Below are positions 35,611 to 49,685 of a stretch of 64,000 bases of DNA, in pieces. The stretch is from Membranipora membranacea. Taxonomy: Eukaryota > Bryozoa > Gymnolaemata > Cheilostomatida > Membraniporidae. Every line of letters starts with the position of its first letter. The stretch's first letter is position 1. The position numbers and the translations under genes were made by a program. Location of the stretch: positions 3,534,001-3,598,000 of the forward strand of contig OU612071.1 in NCBI GenBank assembly GCA_914767715.1, read 5' to 3'. The notes beneath the pieces are model-generated. The model was not told the DNA's origin, searched no databases, and saw only the letters and a program-made list of their open reading frames with translations.

Positions 35611-36459
35611 AGTTCTCATTGTAATTAAGGTATGCCTCTGAAGGAGTAGTTTATAATATATTTCACTACTTTGAGTGAAAAAAATAGCCAAATTACCCTG
35701 TTAAGTTGTCCCATCACTAAACAGAGTATTGTTGCATGTCAACGTAATCTTATTTGGTTGCAATTAAAATTTTTGTTCTGTATCTGCTTCATTCAAAAAT
35801 ATCTAATTGTAAATGAAATCTGAGACAGAACCGTAATTAAAGTTCCCCTTTGCTGGCAATTCTCTTTGCTGTGCAATCAAGTTATGTTATATTTGCAGCC
35901 AAGGTCAATTGATGTGAAACATAGCTAAGACTAATCTTCAGTAGGGAGATGCCAAGATAGGCCAGAAAAATTACCTCAAACTCAAGTTAAAACAGTGGAC
36001 TTTTCTAATAACTGCAAACTAAAAAAGTCTTCAATGGCAGAAAAAGATGTCTCTGTTTGCTCAGAGTTTTTTATCAACTAATTTTATGTGAAATACATTA
36101 TGAATCCTCCTCCTTACTCTCATTCTTGTTACATCATTATGAATTGGCTTCATTGCCAGTTAGATCTTTATCGCTCTGTTATTTGAATATTTTCCCTGCG
36201 ATAAAAGTCTATCTGGCTTGGTTAATTGTAATTAAGGGATTAAAAAAATTAATGTATAGAAGTTTCAACTCATGGTAATTATATCATTTCATAACAAAGT
36301 CACATAGGTAAAATTTAAAACTATCGGGTTAAAAGTTTTCAAGAAACAGGCCTGTCAACCTTAGATTTGAATTTCTGGAAATTGGAAAAATGTCCAGATA
36401 GTACTTTGTCGCGCTGGGCCTGCAAATTTATATATGTTCATATATATGCTACCGGATCT

Positions 36460-36695
36460 CGGTTCACAAATACACAGCCACTTTTCATTAGAGTCTATGC
36501 AACTGAAAACCACTACATTATCAATACTTTGTCATTCTGTGCTTTACACTCTGCTTCATGAATCAATACTACAACTATTGAATTAGATGAGATCAAATGA
36601 AATGTAGCAACCAAATCAAACTTGATCAAGTCGGACTTACCACAGTAACTTACCTCCTTGACCTAGAGAATGTATGTAAATGTAATCTTAGGCAA
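36460..36695 (-). pseudogene. Relic of peptide gene exon 1 and intron 1, unit 3
   Basis: Nearly identical to the unit 2 relic. The donor is at 36652-36653 on the minus strand, followed by degenerate intron 1. It lacks promoter and coding exons. Confidence 0.75.
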
Positions 36696-39295
36696 ATTTT
36701 AGGCAAATTTCATCATGTTTGTTTTTTCACAATCAAATTAAAACTGAGTGTTTTAAATAACGTTATGACGTACATACAGTCATACAAATTTATTATCACG
36801 TATTCAAAAGATAAAATATCCAGGCTAGTTTGAATCTAATAGATTATGCCTCGACATACGTGGGCTGATTAATGTGGCATTGTTTGATATTGGCAAGCAA
36901 ATTATAAGAACAAAATTTTCTCCTTGTCAGAAATAGACTAGTTATGTAGCTAAAGCGCATGACTTGTCGGTTTCAATCGATGGTCTTCTGCCAAGTTGCT
37001 AAATTTTGCATCATCATAATTGAGGAGTGTCAAAACAGATAGGATATTGGGAGAATAGAAGTCACAAACAATTTTGAAGCAAGCTGGCGTCGGCGTTGCC
37101 ATTTATTGCTAATAGCGGAATTGATGATCTGTTTTAATCGCAACATTGTGATAGAAGAGTGATTTTAATATGCAGATCCTATGACTGATCTATGCTGTCT
37201 TTTTTGCTTGTATTTTGCCTCATACATATTATTACGTATATTATTAGATTATTTTTGGTAGGCTTGACACTAATTATCCATCAATAATGATTTAGTGGCG
37301 ACGCAGATCATAGATCAGTCATAGAATCTTTATTGTAATAACTCTTCTATCATGTGTTGACAAAAAAATATCAATAAATGGCATATGACACTAGCTACAA
37401 AATACTTTCACTTTTCCATCCGTCCAATATCTAGTCTGACTTTTGAGCCTCCGCAATTATGATGAAGCAAAATCCAGCAAATCGTACAACAACTCAGCAT
37501 AAAACACACAATTAAAACAACACAGTCATGTGCTTCAGCTGCAGGACTAGTCTATTCTTGACCAAGACAAATATTTTGCTGTTATAATTACCTCGCCGTA
37601 TCAATTGACGTAACATCGATCAGCTCATGTTTTTGAAGTTTAGAATATTTATCATAAATAAACCTGAGCTTTTTCACACAGAGTGATAATGAATATGAAT
37701 GGCAGCATGTCGTGATTTATAAGATTCAGTTTTTATTTGATTTGATTTAAATGTTTAATTTGATCTTGAAAAAAACAAACATGATGAAACTTAAAGAGGT
37801 TGAGCAGTTCAGGTACAGCATTCATTATAGAGAATTGTTAGTACACCTACAGGGGTTTACTTATGTGGGGAGTAATATTATGGACCAAAAAAATGTTATG
37901 CGACTTTCTTTTACCAATATGGTATGCTCAAATTTGCATCCAAAACATATGACATCACGGTAATTACCAAGTGGGAAATTCCACTGAGCCGTACTTAGTA
38001 GCATACAGCATGATGAATGATGACCAGTTGATTTACAATTCCCTACGAAATCAATAATGAACCATGGGTTGCATAACTGTGTCATAAAATTCTACTGCCG
38101 ATGATTTTGATGTGCTAATTTGGTTTCACTTTCATAATTGTCATTGAGCTGAAAGAACTTCAATTTGTGAATTTATCTTTCTGATATAGGAACTGAAATT
38201 CAGATCAAGCATTAATTATAGAGACTCGGTAGTCCATCTACAGTGGTCAACTTGTGCGGGGTGTAATAATATGGGAACGAGAATTGTTATGCGACTTATT
38301 CAACACCGACGGATGTGAAGAAGTGTTTTTTCACCAATAGACTACACAGAGCTCCCTGACCTGTCCTTATACCACAGCCCATCTACTCCCTCCCCATTCC
38401 AGTGTGCTATTTTGTGTCTGCCTTACTGATTATTGTTCTCTGTGATATTTTCCTCTTAATTACGTAGTTGAATTTCACATCTCATATATACCTAGTCCTG
38501 CGCAATTCCTTCAGATGTGCCAATGAGAGATTTTTCAGACCAGTGGTCTCTTGCGGTACGTCCATGAGTCTCTATTATCTCTACTGCATGTGAATGGGTT
38601 TATACTACCAACTTACTGATCCTTAAACATCTAGAGCATTGTTATCCCTCTAACCCGATTAACCCCCAACACTATGCTTTGAGATTCGAAACTCTCCTGC
38701 TGTGATCAGGGCCTTTTTCACGTACTTCACTGTGATCTAGTTGTGAGTCGTGGAATTCCGGCCGCTATAAACTGTTCCAAAAAACTGTATCTTTAATTCT
38801 GCCATCTTTGAGCCATATTTGATAGCGTAAAGCATGATGATAAATGATATATTGATTCATAATTCATTAGAAAATCAATATCATGCAGTGCACCTGTTTT
38901 GACAGACATTGTGACGCTGTTATTTAACTATAAACTGAACTGAAGATTATTGTATTCCTACACTTTTTTACATCTAATTTTCTTTTAAAAAAGAAAAATT
39001 ACGTTAAACTACATCAGCAGAGTCAATTATGGTTGAGGAGTGTGTAGCTATAATGATCTTCAAAAATACTAAATATCGCTAAATGTAAATCAGTCATTAT
39101 TAATTGATAGGGAATTGTTTATGAGAGTCCTTCTTATGAATCATATTCCTGCCTATAAATTAAACAAATTGTTATGATGTATTTTGCGCCGAATTGGAGC
39201 ACATGTACGTAATAAGAATCGGGTGATCTATCAACCTGGATAGGGACGGGAGAAAGTGAATCTGACCCATAATCCCTCTTTAAGCCTTTGATAAC

Positions 39296-39674
39296 ATGCA
39301 TCATTATTATAGTATAGCATTTATCTGCCTTGGTTTGTTCTGCAGCTCCACCACAGCGGCTTGTAAGTTATTATGCTCTGTACTTGTTCCCAATATCTCA
39401 AACACACTTTACATGTTTGCTGTTACTCTTGAGAATATATGTAGACAGATTGGAATATTGCCTCAAACGCCAGTTTTCTTGACTAGTATTTTATTGTATT
39501 GTAGCATGCTCCTCATCCTCAGTCTGTCCAGGGTCTGACGGTTTCTGTCACGTCTCTTGTGGCGTGAAAGGTTACTGTACGGGATCCTGCTCTGGAAGTA
39601 AGTGCTGCTGTACTGGTACTGCACCCGATGACTGTGACCCTGGATGTGCGGGAGCTCAGTGTGTTAACCCCTAA
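39296..39674 (+). pseudogene. Copy D of the 12-cysteine peptide: promoter lost, new in-frame start
   Basis: A deletion of about 0.5 kb joins upstream sequence (GATAACATGCATCATTAT) to the middle of the signal exon (ATAGCATTTATCTGCC). It removes the TATA box, exon 1, intron 1, the 5' UTR and the first signal codons. The fused sequence supplies an ATG at 39296, in frame with the rest. The open frame starts MHHYYSIAFICLGLF, continues to STTAA, then across intron 2 (39363-39504) to an exon 3 (39505-39674) encoding the same mature peptide. The signal core remains hydrophobic but is four residues shorter than normal. IRF-like and GATA-like motifs now lie just upstream, but no TATA box is left. AATAAA is at 39808-39813. 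It is probably silent; a rewired gene is possible. Confidence 0.75.
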
Positions 39675-42600
39675 AGGAACCAAACATCACCCTGAAGATC
39701 TAACAGAACATCATCCTGAAGTTTTCACAGATCCACAATAGCTGCTATATCATGCTAGTACCTATTTATATCTTGAATATTTAAATATTACATAGCTGAT
39801 TTACTGCAATAAAAAATGATATATATCATATCATAATACATCTAATCTTAAATGCAACACAAAAAAATCATATCTCACATCTAAGCTGGAAAATTCATCT
39901 TGTCATGGTTATAGTCTCAACTTCAAAAAGCCTAACTGTAAGATGATAGAACAGAAAATCTCTCTCCTGAGTAGAATGATACAACACAAATTATCATCTC
40001 CTTATTATATAAGAGCAGATAACTCTCTTACAAACAAGATGGAACTTTGATCTCTTAATATTACGATATTTATCTGCATTGTTTCCCTAGTTGTCTTATA
40101 GTCATGTGACCACAAGACAAGCACAGCTTAGCTAACTTGATTCTGATATTAGGACTGTTGTACCATGATGCACCCGTTCACAGTTTTCAGCTGCTGTGTA
40201 TACTAAACATACAAAAAAAAGCAATCTGTTGGCCTTAGGTATTCTTCATGCAATATTGGGAAGTTAAACTAGACAACCCTAAGACCCCTCTTTGAAATAA
40301 ATCATGAAACTATTGTAATTGTAATAGACCCAATTCTGGGAATAGAATGACTATCATGAATGCAAGTATATCAGCACCGCTGGCATTAAAACAAACAATT
40401 TTCCTTCAAAAACGCTTAATCATATTATTGTGTAAAAGTGGCCTTTTCAATATTTCTATTGTCTGAAATCAATTCATCAAATCACCATCAGATTGACATT
40501 TATCTTAACAGTCTAACAAAGTTGTCTTCTAAATATCCGGAGGAAGACAACTGCTAGTCTAAGTTATCCGAAAATTCAAAAGCAAGGCAAAAGGAAAAAC
40601 CAGACTTCTTGGTTTACACAAGTTGTTAATATTTCACTACTTATTGAGCCAAATGCTTCAATAAGAGAACGTTCTTCTTTCAATTATTGAACACTTAGTT
40701 TAATAAATAGTTTCTCTAATCAATGTATATATTGCAACTCAGTAATAAAGTAAATGTAACATCTCATCCATCATTGAAAATATATAACCAGATGGCCACT
40801 GTTTGCATCACTCAGCAGATAGGAGCACACATTAACCATTGACCGAACATAGCTGATGCTACTGTCTCTTATCAGTGTAGTTAACAATACACTTCATCTC
40901 CTGGATATAAATTAGATTGCTTGTATAACGAGCGACAGTGGATAGAAAGGGTAGGATGTGTCTCCATAACAGATTAGGGTTATATCATATTGTATTATGT
41001 CTAGAATAGGTTACTGAACAAAAAGGGCCTGGTCCCTGAAATGTGCCTCAGTTACAAACCAATGATACCAAAAGGGCACCACTGCAGCATTCAGCTTTAA
41101 TCTGCCCTCAGAACTGTGGGAACTTGGAAATGACAGCAGCATTGCATTGTGGGTTACCATTAAACAAGTGGTTCATTTTTACAACATGCCTGCACAGGTA
41201 CAACCACATCTACACACTATGTCTGCTTGTATGTTGCCAATGTAATGCAATTTGGTAAGCACAACCACAAGATTGTTGTACTATCAAGAAAACCTTTAGG
41301 TAAGAGGATATTGATAAGTAGTCTTTATTGAATGGATTCGGTAAATCGAATCATGAAGCTTACAATATTTTATGAGTGGTATTGAGCCAAAGAATTTCTT
41401 TGATTTTGAAGGTGGGTAATAAAATAAGAGGATGTGTGAGCTATGTTACTGAGTAAGATAGTACACATTATTAGGCAATACAGTGAGGAAGCAGGCAGGT
41501 CTAGTGAGCACACGTTGGGAGCACAACCCCCTTCTTCTCAAAGAACTGAGCCTAATCAATTAATTGTGTAAAAATTATCATTAAGTGTCTGACTTTTTTG
41601 ACATGGTTTTCAGGGTGGTAAATTATGGGCTTGCTCAAACTCAACTTGATTAAATTTTAAAGTGCATAAGTTATTTAGCCTTGAGCTTGTTATTCGCAAG
41701 AATCTGTTTTCTCGTCATATTTCTTGTTGTGAACACATGAAGAAGTCAGCATCAGCTCAGCATAAGCTTACCTTTATCTTAGTCGGATAGACCAGCCGAC
41801 ATGATGGGAAAACAGAATAGCATCAAATGACTGCTGAGTTTGGTTACACATAAACTCAAATTAGCCAGAACATAGAATAATGGACTCCAATTAGCGTTCT
41901 GTTACATGAAACATATGAAAGAGAATAATGTGAAAAAAAAATATACCATTTGTTTTAATATAAGGGAACGATCAGTCTCTAATTATACTTTGCGAAGCTA
42001 AATCCTACATCAAATAAAAGTTTGCACGTTGTAACAGAAATACCTAGGTTCGGTCTTAAGGTTATTATACCAGCGTTGACCGATTTGGACATTCTATATA
42101 CCGTTGGAAAGCTGCTGAGCTACTGATCGCTATCAGCTCAACAAAAACATGATTGGATTCCATTGCGTCGATTTATCAGAGAAATGAGGCCGAAGGGGCT
42201 GTTTTTAGCAAAGTGGATGGCTGCGCTACATTGATAAACAGCCAATTTGAGGGGCTTTTTATGGTGTTTTTTGGCATTCCGTGTGGCGCAATTCGAGGAA
42301 GAATAATACATAGAACCATATTCAGTTGGCCTTTCCTCTTTGTACTATGCTTAATCAAAGCGGCTTCGTATGTGAGAATTTTCAAAATAAACTTGTCTGG
42401 CCTTAGTGCTGGACCTTTTGACAGCATGTTTGACATTATTGATAATGGCGCAACATGTATTCACCTTTGATGGTCTAACCTGATATTGATACATATGATA
42501 TACTGCTGAAATTTGTGGTGTGTCTCATTTAAACAGCAATATATTTGAAAAATGCAAAATAATTGGCCCTTTTTTATTCGAACTGTTCCTAATCGTTGCT

Positions 42601-44200
42601 TCAAATTTCGTATTATATCATCAAATTAAAAATCCATTCATTTGCAAACAGCGTGACCCCTTGATTGCAACCAGCGTGTCTTGCCATTTTTGCACATAAC
42701 TACGAGGACCATTTTCAATCTAAGCCTGTGATTTATTTTCTAATGAATTGAACCTTCCTTTTGACTACAGAGCAGCTTCTTAACAAGCTCTGTATGAAGT
42801 AACAGAGTCAGAATAGTAATCTGCAAAAAAACGACACCTGTTCCTAACATAAGCCTAAAAATGATATGATAATAATTAAAATGACATAAATTGAGTTTGC
42901 ATTTTGACAAACTATAACGGGTAACCCCAATAATCATGATTGTTATTTTTGTAAAATTTGGCTCCTGTCCCGAATAATTGTCGAAATATGATTCGTATCA
43001 TTTATGGCACTAATTTTATTTTGACAGGTGTCACCATGATTATTATCTATAATGAAAATTGTGTTAGATACGGCAACCAAAACTGGTGTGTTATATGTCC
43101 TATTTTGAGCTGACAACAATAAGCACTGCGTGGGCTTTCTGTTGTTGATTGCTGCTTTATTCATATTTCATTGAACCTGCAGAAAAGCTCAAGAAATAGA
43201 AATGTATAACAGGAGATTGTTCAAATGCAATTTGACACTGTTTATGTAAATCCTGTTCCTGTATTTAATAGTTCCCAAAAATAAAGTGATTATAATTCAA
43301 GACCTAAACTGCACTTAATTTTTGTCAGGTTTAACTGTGAAAAGCTTTTAACAATGATGAATGTCTTTTATGTTCTGTTTTGAGTACCATTTGTGAAAAT
43401 AATGTATTATTTTTCTATCAAGTGTCTTTAATTGCTTCTATTATTGCAATCGTCATTATCATAACCTGATCAAAAACCTCGTTGGTTGTTTTATGGCACT
43501 TCTGATTATGCCACGCCCACTCATAAAAAAATATTACTTTGGTCTTAAATACACCTGATCGCCAGCCTGATCATTTGACTCTAATTAACTGTACAGCTCT
43601 TCTTTAGCTTGTGTGATGTAACTCTAGAATAGCAGTTTTCTCTAATTGATGCAAGATTGGCCCAGCCTCTAAGCACTCTCCACACCCTGTCGATCAGTGA
43701 CTCAAAAGTTGCAAGTTCTGTTGATGTGATTGAGTTTTAACAGATCAGTAGGGAAATTACAAAGCATCATCTTTCACAGGTTCTTCAATATTTGTTGAAG
43801 CTGAATCCCATCTTACGGCAAATATTTGATTCAAGTGTGAATTTGTTTTTGGACCATCTTTGCATGTAGCAGGCAAACAACCTTGATGGTAATTCAAAGC
43901 AATAGGCGTGTTGCCATATGCGGGTATGTTTTCTAGGCCACATGAGTTTTTATTCTAGGACAGGACAGACAGTGCCTCCCCTTGATCTACAGGTATGTTG
44001 CACAAAACGACTTTGATTTTCATCCTGTCATACCAAAAGCCGCAAGCTAAATATACTTCCATGCTATGCTGTATGACATATAATCATCAGGTCATGAACT
44101 GCAGATAGCTTTCACATAAACTTGTCTGGGATAATCCCTCGACGATATTGTGTGAACTACTACAGCTAATGATCTTCTAGAAATTTCATGGTTCTCATTA

Positions 44201-44847
44201 ACAATTAATAATAATAATAATAATAGAGTTTATTTGTGAAACGCTTAATAAAATTGCAGAGCAAAAATCTCTAAGCGTTATTACATTAAAACCAATAAGA
44301 TAAAGGTGAAACAAAATGGATAAAATATGTGCATGAGGATAAAATTAAAACATAATTCTGATACTGCTATATGAATTTATAAAATAAAATCTAATTAATT
44401 AAAGTACAATCTAAATAAATATGTTTTAGTAGCGGACTTAAAACCAGTTAGGCTCAGCAACAGCTGCAAATCAATGGGCAGGGAATTCCAGAGGGTTACG
44501 AACGATGATGGTAGAGAAGGTAAAACTATCAAATTCAGTTTCAGCAGTTCTGTTTGGTTATATCATACAAACGTACATGCTGCTGCTTATACCGAAAGGC
44601 TGGGGTAGACCGCTAGCACAGAACAGTCTGGGTGGCCAGAATAAGTAATAAAAACCACCTTAGCCCTTTGTCCTTCAAACCGAATATCCACAACAAACTC
44701 CTCTGATATGTACACAGCAATTCCACCATGAAACCGAGATCTGCTGAACCAGTTTAACCATAATATAGTTCTCATTGTAATTAAGGTATGCCTCTGAAGG
44801 AGTAGTTTATAATATATTTCACTACTTTGAGTGAAAAAAATAGCCAA
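44201..44847 (-). mobile_element. LINE relic, RT tail plus endonuclease fragment, unit 4
   Basis: The (TTA)n tail, 3' UTR and WNSLP-type RT tail (to about 44515) are retained. Then a deletion of about 590 bp relative to unit 1 joins GATGATGGTA to GAGAAGG. The endonuclease fragment follows (44587-44847, minus), reading RSRFHGGIAVYISEEFV. Confidence 0.7.
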
Positions 44848-45634
44848 ATTACCCTGTTAAGTTGTCCCATCACTAAACAGAGTATTGTTGCATGTCAACG
44901 TAATCTTATTTGGTTGCAATTAAAATTTTTGTTCTGTATAGAAACTATCTGCTTCATTCAAAAATATCTGATTGTAAATGAAATCTGAGACAGAACCGTA
45001 ATTAAAGTTCCCCTTTGCTGGCAATTCTCTTTGCTGTGCAATCAAGTTATGTTATATTTGCAGCCAAGGTCAATTGATGTGAAACATAGCTAAGACTAAT
45101 CTTCAGTAGGGAGATGCCAAGATAGGCGAGAAAAATTACCTCAAACTCAAGTTGAAACAGTGGACTTTTCTAAAAACTGAAAACTAAAAAAGTCTTCAAT
45201 GGCAGAGAAAGATGTCTCTGCTTGCTCAGAGTCTTTTATCAACTAATTTTATGTGAAATACATTACCAATCCTCCTCCTTACTCTCATCCTTGTTAAATC
45301 AATATGAATTGGCTTCATTGCCAGTTAGATCTTTATCGCTCTGTGATTTGAATATTTACCCTGCGATAAAAGTCTATCTGGCTTTGTTAATTGTAATTAA
45401 GGGATTAAAAAAATTATTGTATAGAAGTTTCGACTCATGGTAAATATATCATATTATAACAAAGTCACATAGGTAAAATTTTGAAACTATCGGGTTAAAA
45501 GTTCTCAAGAAACAGGCCTGTCAACCTTAGATTTTAAATTCTGCAAATTGGAAAAATGTCCAGATAATACTTTGTTGCGCTGGGCCTGCAAATGTATATA
45601 TGTTAATATATTTGTTACTGGATTTCGGTTCACA

Positions 45635-45875
45635 AATACACAGCCACTTTTCATTAGAGTCTATGCAACTGAAAACCACTACATTATCAATACTTTTGTC
45701 GTTCTGTGCTTTACACTCTGCTTCATGAATCAATACTACCACTATCGAATTAGATGAGATCAAATGAAATGTAGCAACCAAATCAAATTTGATCAAATCG
45801 GACTTACCACAATAACTAACCTCCTTGACCTAAAGAATGTATGTAAATGTAATCTTAGGCAAATTGCATCATGTT
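45635..45875 (-). pseudogene. Relic of peptide gene exon 1 and intron 1, unit 4
   Basis: Homologous to the other relics, but the donor has changed from GTAAG to GTTAG at 45820. The matching intron frame (45796-45527, minus) reads CKAQNDKSIDNVVVFSCID, aligning with intron 1 of the live gene. Confidence 0.72.
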
Positions 45876-48800
45876 TGTTTTTTCACAATCAAATTAAAAC
45901 TGAGTCTTTTAAATAACGTTATGACGTACATACAGTCATTCAAATTTATTCTCACGTATTCAAAAGATAAAAATATCCAGGCTAATTTGAATCTAATAGA
46001 TTATGCCTCGACATACGTGGGCTGATTAATGTGGCATTGTTTGATATTGGCAAGCAAATTATAACATCAAAATTTTCTCCTTGTCAGAAATAGACTAGTT
46101 ATGTAGCTAAAGCGCATGACTTGTCGGTTTCAATCGATGGTCTTCTGCCAAGTTGCTGGATTTTGCATCATCATAATTGAGGAGTGTCAAAACAGAAAGG
46201 ATATTGGGAGAATAGAAGTCACAAACAATTTTGAAGCAAGTTGGCGTTGGCGTTGTCATTTATTGCTGATAGAGGAATTGATGATCTGTTTTAATCGCAA
46301 CATTGTGATAGAAGAGTGATTTTAATATACAGATCCTAAGACTGATCTATGCTGTCTTTTTTGCTTGTATTTTGCCTCATCATGATTGAGGAAGGTCAAT
46401 AGTCGGACAAGGTCATGGGTGAGAAAAAAAGTAAAACTATCGGCAAATTTCATTATTTGAAAATGATAGAAGAACGGCTATTTGCCATTTCTGTTTGACC
46501 ATGACATGGTGATGAAATAGTTATTATTATACAGATCCTGTGGCTGATTTATTCTCTTTACCATTGCCGCTAGATGTTAAATGTTAATAAACCAATACCA
46601 TACCATGACAATGCAAAAGTGCAGTTTTGAAAATATAAATTTATAGACGGCTGATAGACGGCTGATAGACGACATCACGCACCAGCGTATGCTTTAGCTT
46701 AATCATCGCGATCGTTTAATGACCTCCCCAGTGTTATTATAGAATTGATGAAAGTCAATTTTCCATGATACTTCGTTAGAAGAGGATGGCGAAATTTCTT
46801 GTGAAAATTGTTCATGAATAATAATCAATGAAAAACCCCTCAATAATGTCATAAGTCCAGTATGTACAGTGTTAACTAATGACAGTCCTGTTCTACATGA
46901 TTTTCAAAGTGATAGTATTTGATAGTTTCTGCTGTTATACTAGAAATAAAATACATGGAGTTTCAACGGTCAATAGAAAATGGATACGGCCGGGGTAGTA
47001 TCATGTTTTATGATGGATAAAAGTTTCAAGTCAAGTATTGACAATGACGAAAGAAAATAAAATTATATTTGTTGCCAGGCTTGTGAAAAACATACATATT
47101 ATTATGTATATTATTAGATTATATTTGATAGGCTTGACATTAATTATCCATTAATAATGATTTAGTGCCGATAACGCAGATCATAGATCAGTCATAGAAT
47201 CTGTATTGTAATAACTCTTCTTAATAAAAAAAGATCAATAAATGGCATTTGACACTTGCTACAAAATACTTTCACTTTTCCATCTGTCCAATATATAGTC
47301 TGACTATTGAGCCTCCTCAATTATGATGAAGCAAAATCCAGCAAATTGTACCACAACTCAGCATAAAACACACAATTAAAACAACACAGTCATGTGCTTC
47401 GGCTGCAGGACTAGTCTATTCTTGACCAAGACAAATATTTTGCTGTTATGATTAGCTTGCCGTATCAATTGACGTAACATCGATCAGCTCATGTCTTTTG
47501 AAGTTTAGAATATTTATCCTAAATAAACCTGAGCTTTTTCACACGGAGTGATAATGAATATGAATAGCGGTATGTCGTGATTAATAAGATTCAGTTTTTA
47601 TTTGATTTGATTTAAATGTTTAATTTGATCTTGAAAAAAACAAACATGATGAAACTTAAAGAGGTTGAGCAGTTCAGGTACAGCATTCATTATAGAGAAT
47701 TGTTAGTACACCTACAGGGGTTTACTTATGTGGGGAGTAATATTATGGACCAAAAAAATTTTATGCGACTTTCTTTTACCAATATGCTATGCTCAAATTT
47801 ACATCCAAAAGATATGACATCACGGTAATTACCCAGTGGGAAATTCCACTGAGCGTACTTAGTAGCATACAGCATGATGAATGATGACCAGTTGATTTAC
47901 AATTCACTCCAAAATCAATAATGAACCATGGGTTGCATAACTGTGTCATAAAATTCTACTGCCGATGATTTTGATGTGCTAATTTGGTTTCATTTTCATA
48001 ATTGTCATTGAGCTGAAAGAACTTCGATTTGTGAATTCGTTTTTCTGATGACTTGGAGCAACAACCAGGAGCTGCTGTGCAGTATGACGATAATGAATCT
48101 GACCACGATAGGAACTGAAATTCAGATCCAGCATTAATTATAGAGACTCGGTAGTCCATCTACAGTGGTCAACTTGCGCGGGGAGTAATAATATGGGAAC
48201 AAGAATTGTTATGCGATTTATTTAACACCGACGAATGTGAAGAAATGTTTTTTCACCAATAGACTACACAGAGCTCCCTGACCTGTCCTTATACCACAGC
48301 CCATCTACTCCCTCCCTATTCCAGTGTGCTATTTTGTGTCTGCCTTACTGATTATTGTTCTCTGTGATATTTTCCTCTTAATTACGTAGTTGAAGTTCAC
48401 ATCTAATATATACCTAGTCCTGCGCAATTCCTTCAGATGTGCCACTAAGAGATTTTTCAGACCAGTAGTCTCTTGCGGTCCGTCCATGAGTCTATCTCTA
48501 CTGCATGTGAATGGGTTTATACTACCAACTTACTGATCCTTAAACACCTAGAGCATTGTTATCCCTCTAACCCGATTAACCCCCAACACTATGCTTTGAG
48601 ATTCGAAACTCTCCTGCTGTAATCAGGGCCTTTTTCACGTACTTCACTGTGATCTAGTTGTGAGTCGTGGAATTCCGGCCGCTATAAACTGTTCCAAAAA
48701 ACTGTATCTTTAATTCTGCCATCTTTGAGCCATATTTAATAGCGTAAAGCATGATGATAAATGATATATTGATTCATAATTCATTAGAAAATCAATATCA

Positions 48801-49167
48801 TGCAGTGCACCTGCTTTGACAGACATTGTGACAGCTATAATTTAACTATAAACTGAACTGAAGATTATTGTATTCCTACTTTTTTACATCTAATTTTCTT
48901 TTAAAAAAGAAAAATTAGGTTAAACTACATCAGCAGAGTCAAATATGGTTGAGGAGTGTGTAGCTATAATGATTTTCAAAAATATTAAACATCGCTAAAT
49001 GTAAATCAGTCATTATTGATTGATAGGGAATTGTTTATGAGAGTCCTACTTATGACATCATATTCCTGCCTATAAATGTAAACAAATTGTTATGATGTAT
49101 TTGGCGCCGAATTGGAGCACATGTACGTAATAAGAATCGGGTGATCTATCAACCTGGATAGGGACGG

Positions 49168-49300
49168 GAGAAAGTGAATCTGACCCGTACTCCCTCTTTA
49201 AGCCTTTGTTAACATGCAATATTATGATACCTTAAATAGAATACCAACCAGTGACGTTTTGACACGTTAACACCAGTTTTCACTGTTATTTACTATAAAA
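49168..49300 (+). promoter_or_regulatory. Promoter region of copy E
   Basis: TATAAAA at 49294-49300, with the same upstream motif order as copy B. Exon 1 ends at 49351 before GTAAGTATC. Confidence 0.6.
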
Positions 49301-49685
49301 GCTCAAGACTCTGCAGACATCAACATCACAAACATTCTCTATCTCAAGAAGGTAAGTATCTGTAATAAATCTGAATTTACAATATTAGATATAGTTTGAT
49401 CTCATTAAATCTGATAGGGGTAGTCTTTTTCCATGATACACCATGTAAAGCACAGAATGATGTTAGTATTGTAAGGGTACAAGCTCTTAGTAGCATAGAC
49501 TATAAAGAAATAAGGGGTATGTTTGTGCACTGTATTTTGGTTATCATTCCTGCATTGAACACTCAAGGGTCTCAGGTAAAGTCATCATGATCTCTCATCA
49601 TACATATATATATAATAAAAATCTCATTGGTCGTTTGTTTTGTAGCATATCTGCAAAGAGTTTTATAGATCAACCTTCTATCACG

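Larger units (their letters stand above)
33003..41938 (+). repeat. Amplicon unit 3 (8.9 kb)
   Basis: It shares the axis deletion of about 720 bp with unit 2 and keeps the 481-bp segment. It has private deletions of about 68 bp near 38187 and about 0.5 kb at the 5' end of copy D. The LINE relic is intermediate in length. No gene other than copy D is supported. Confidence 0.92.
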
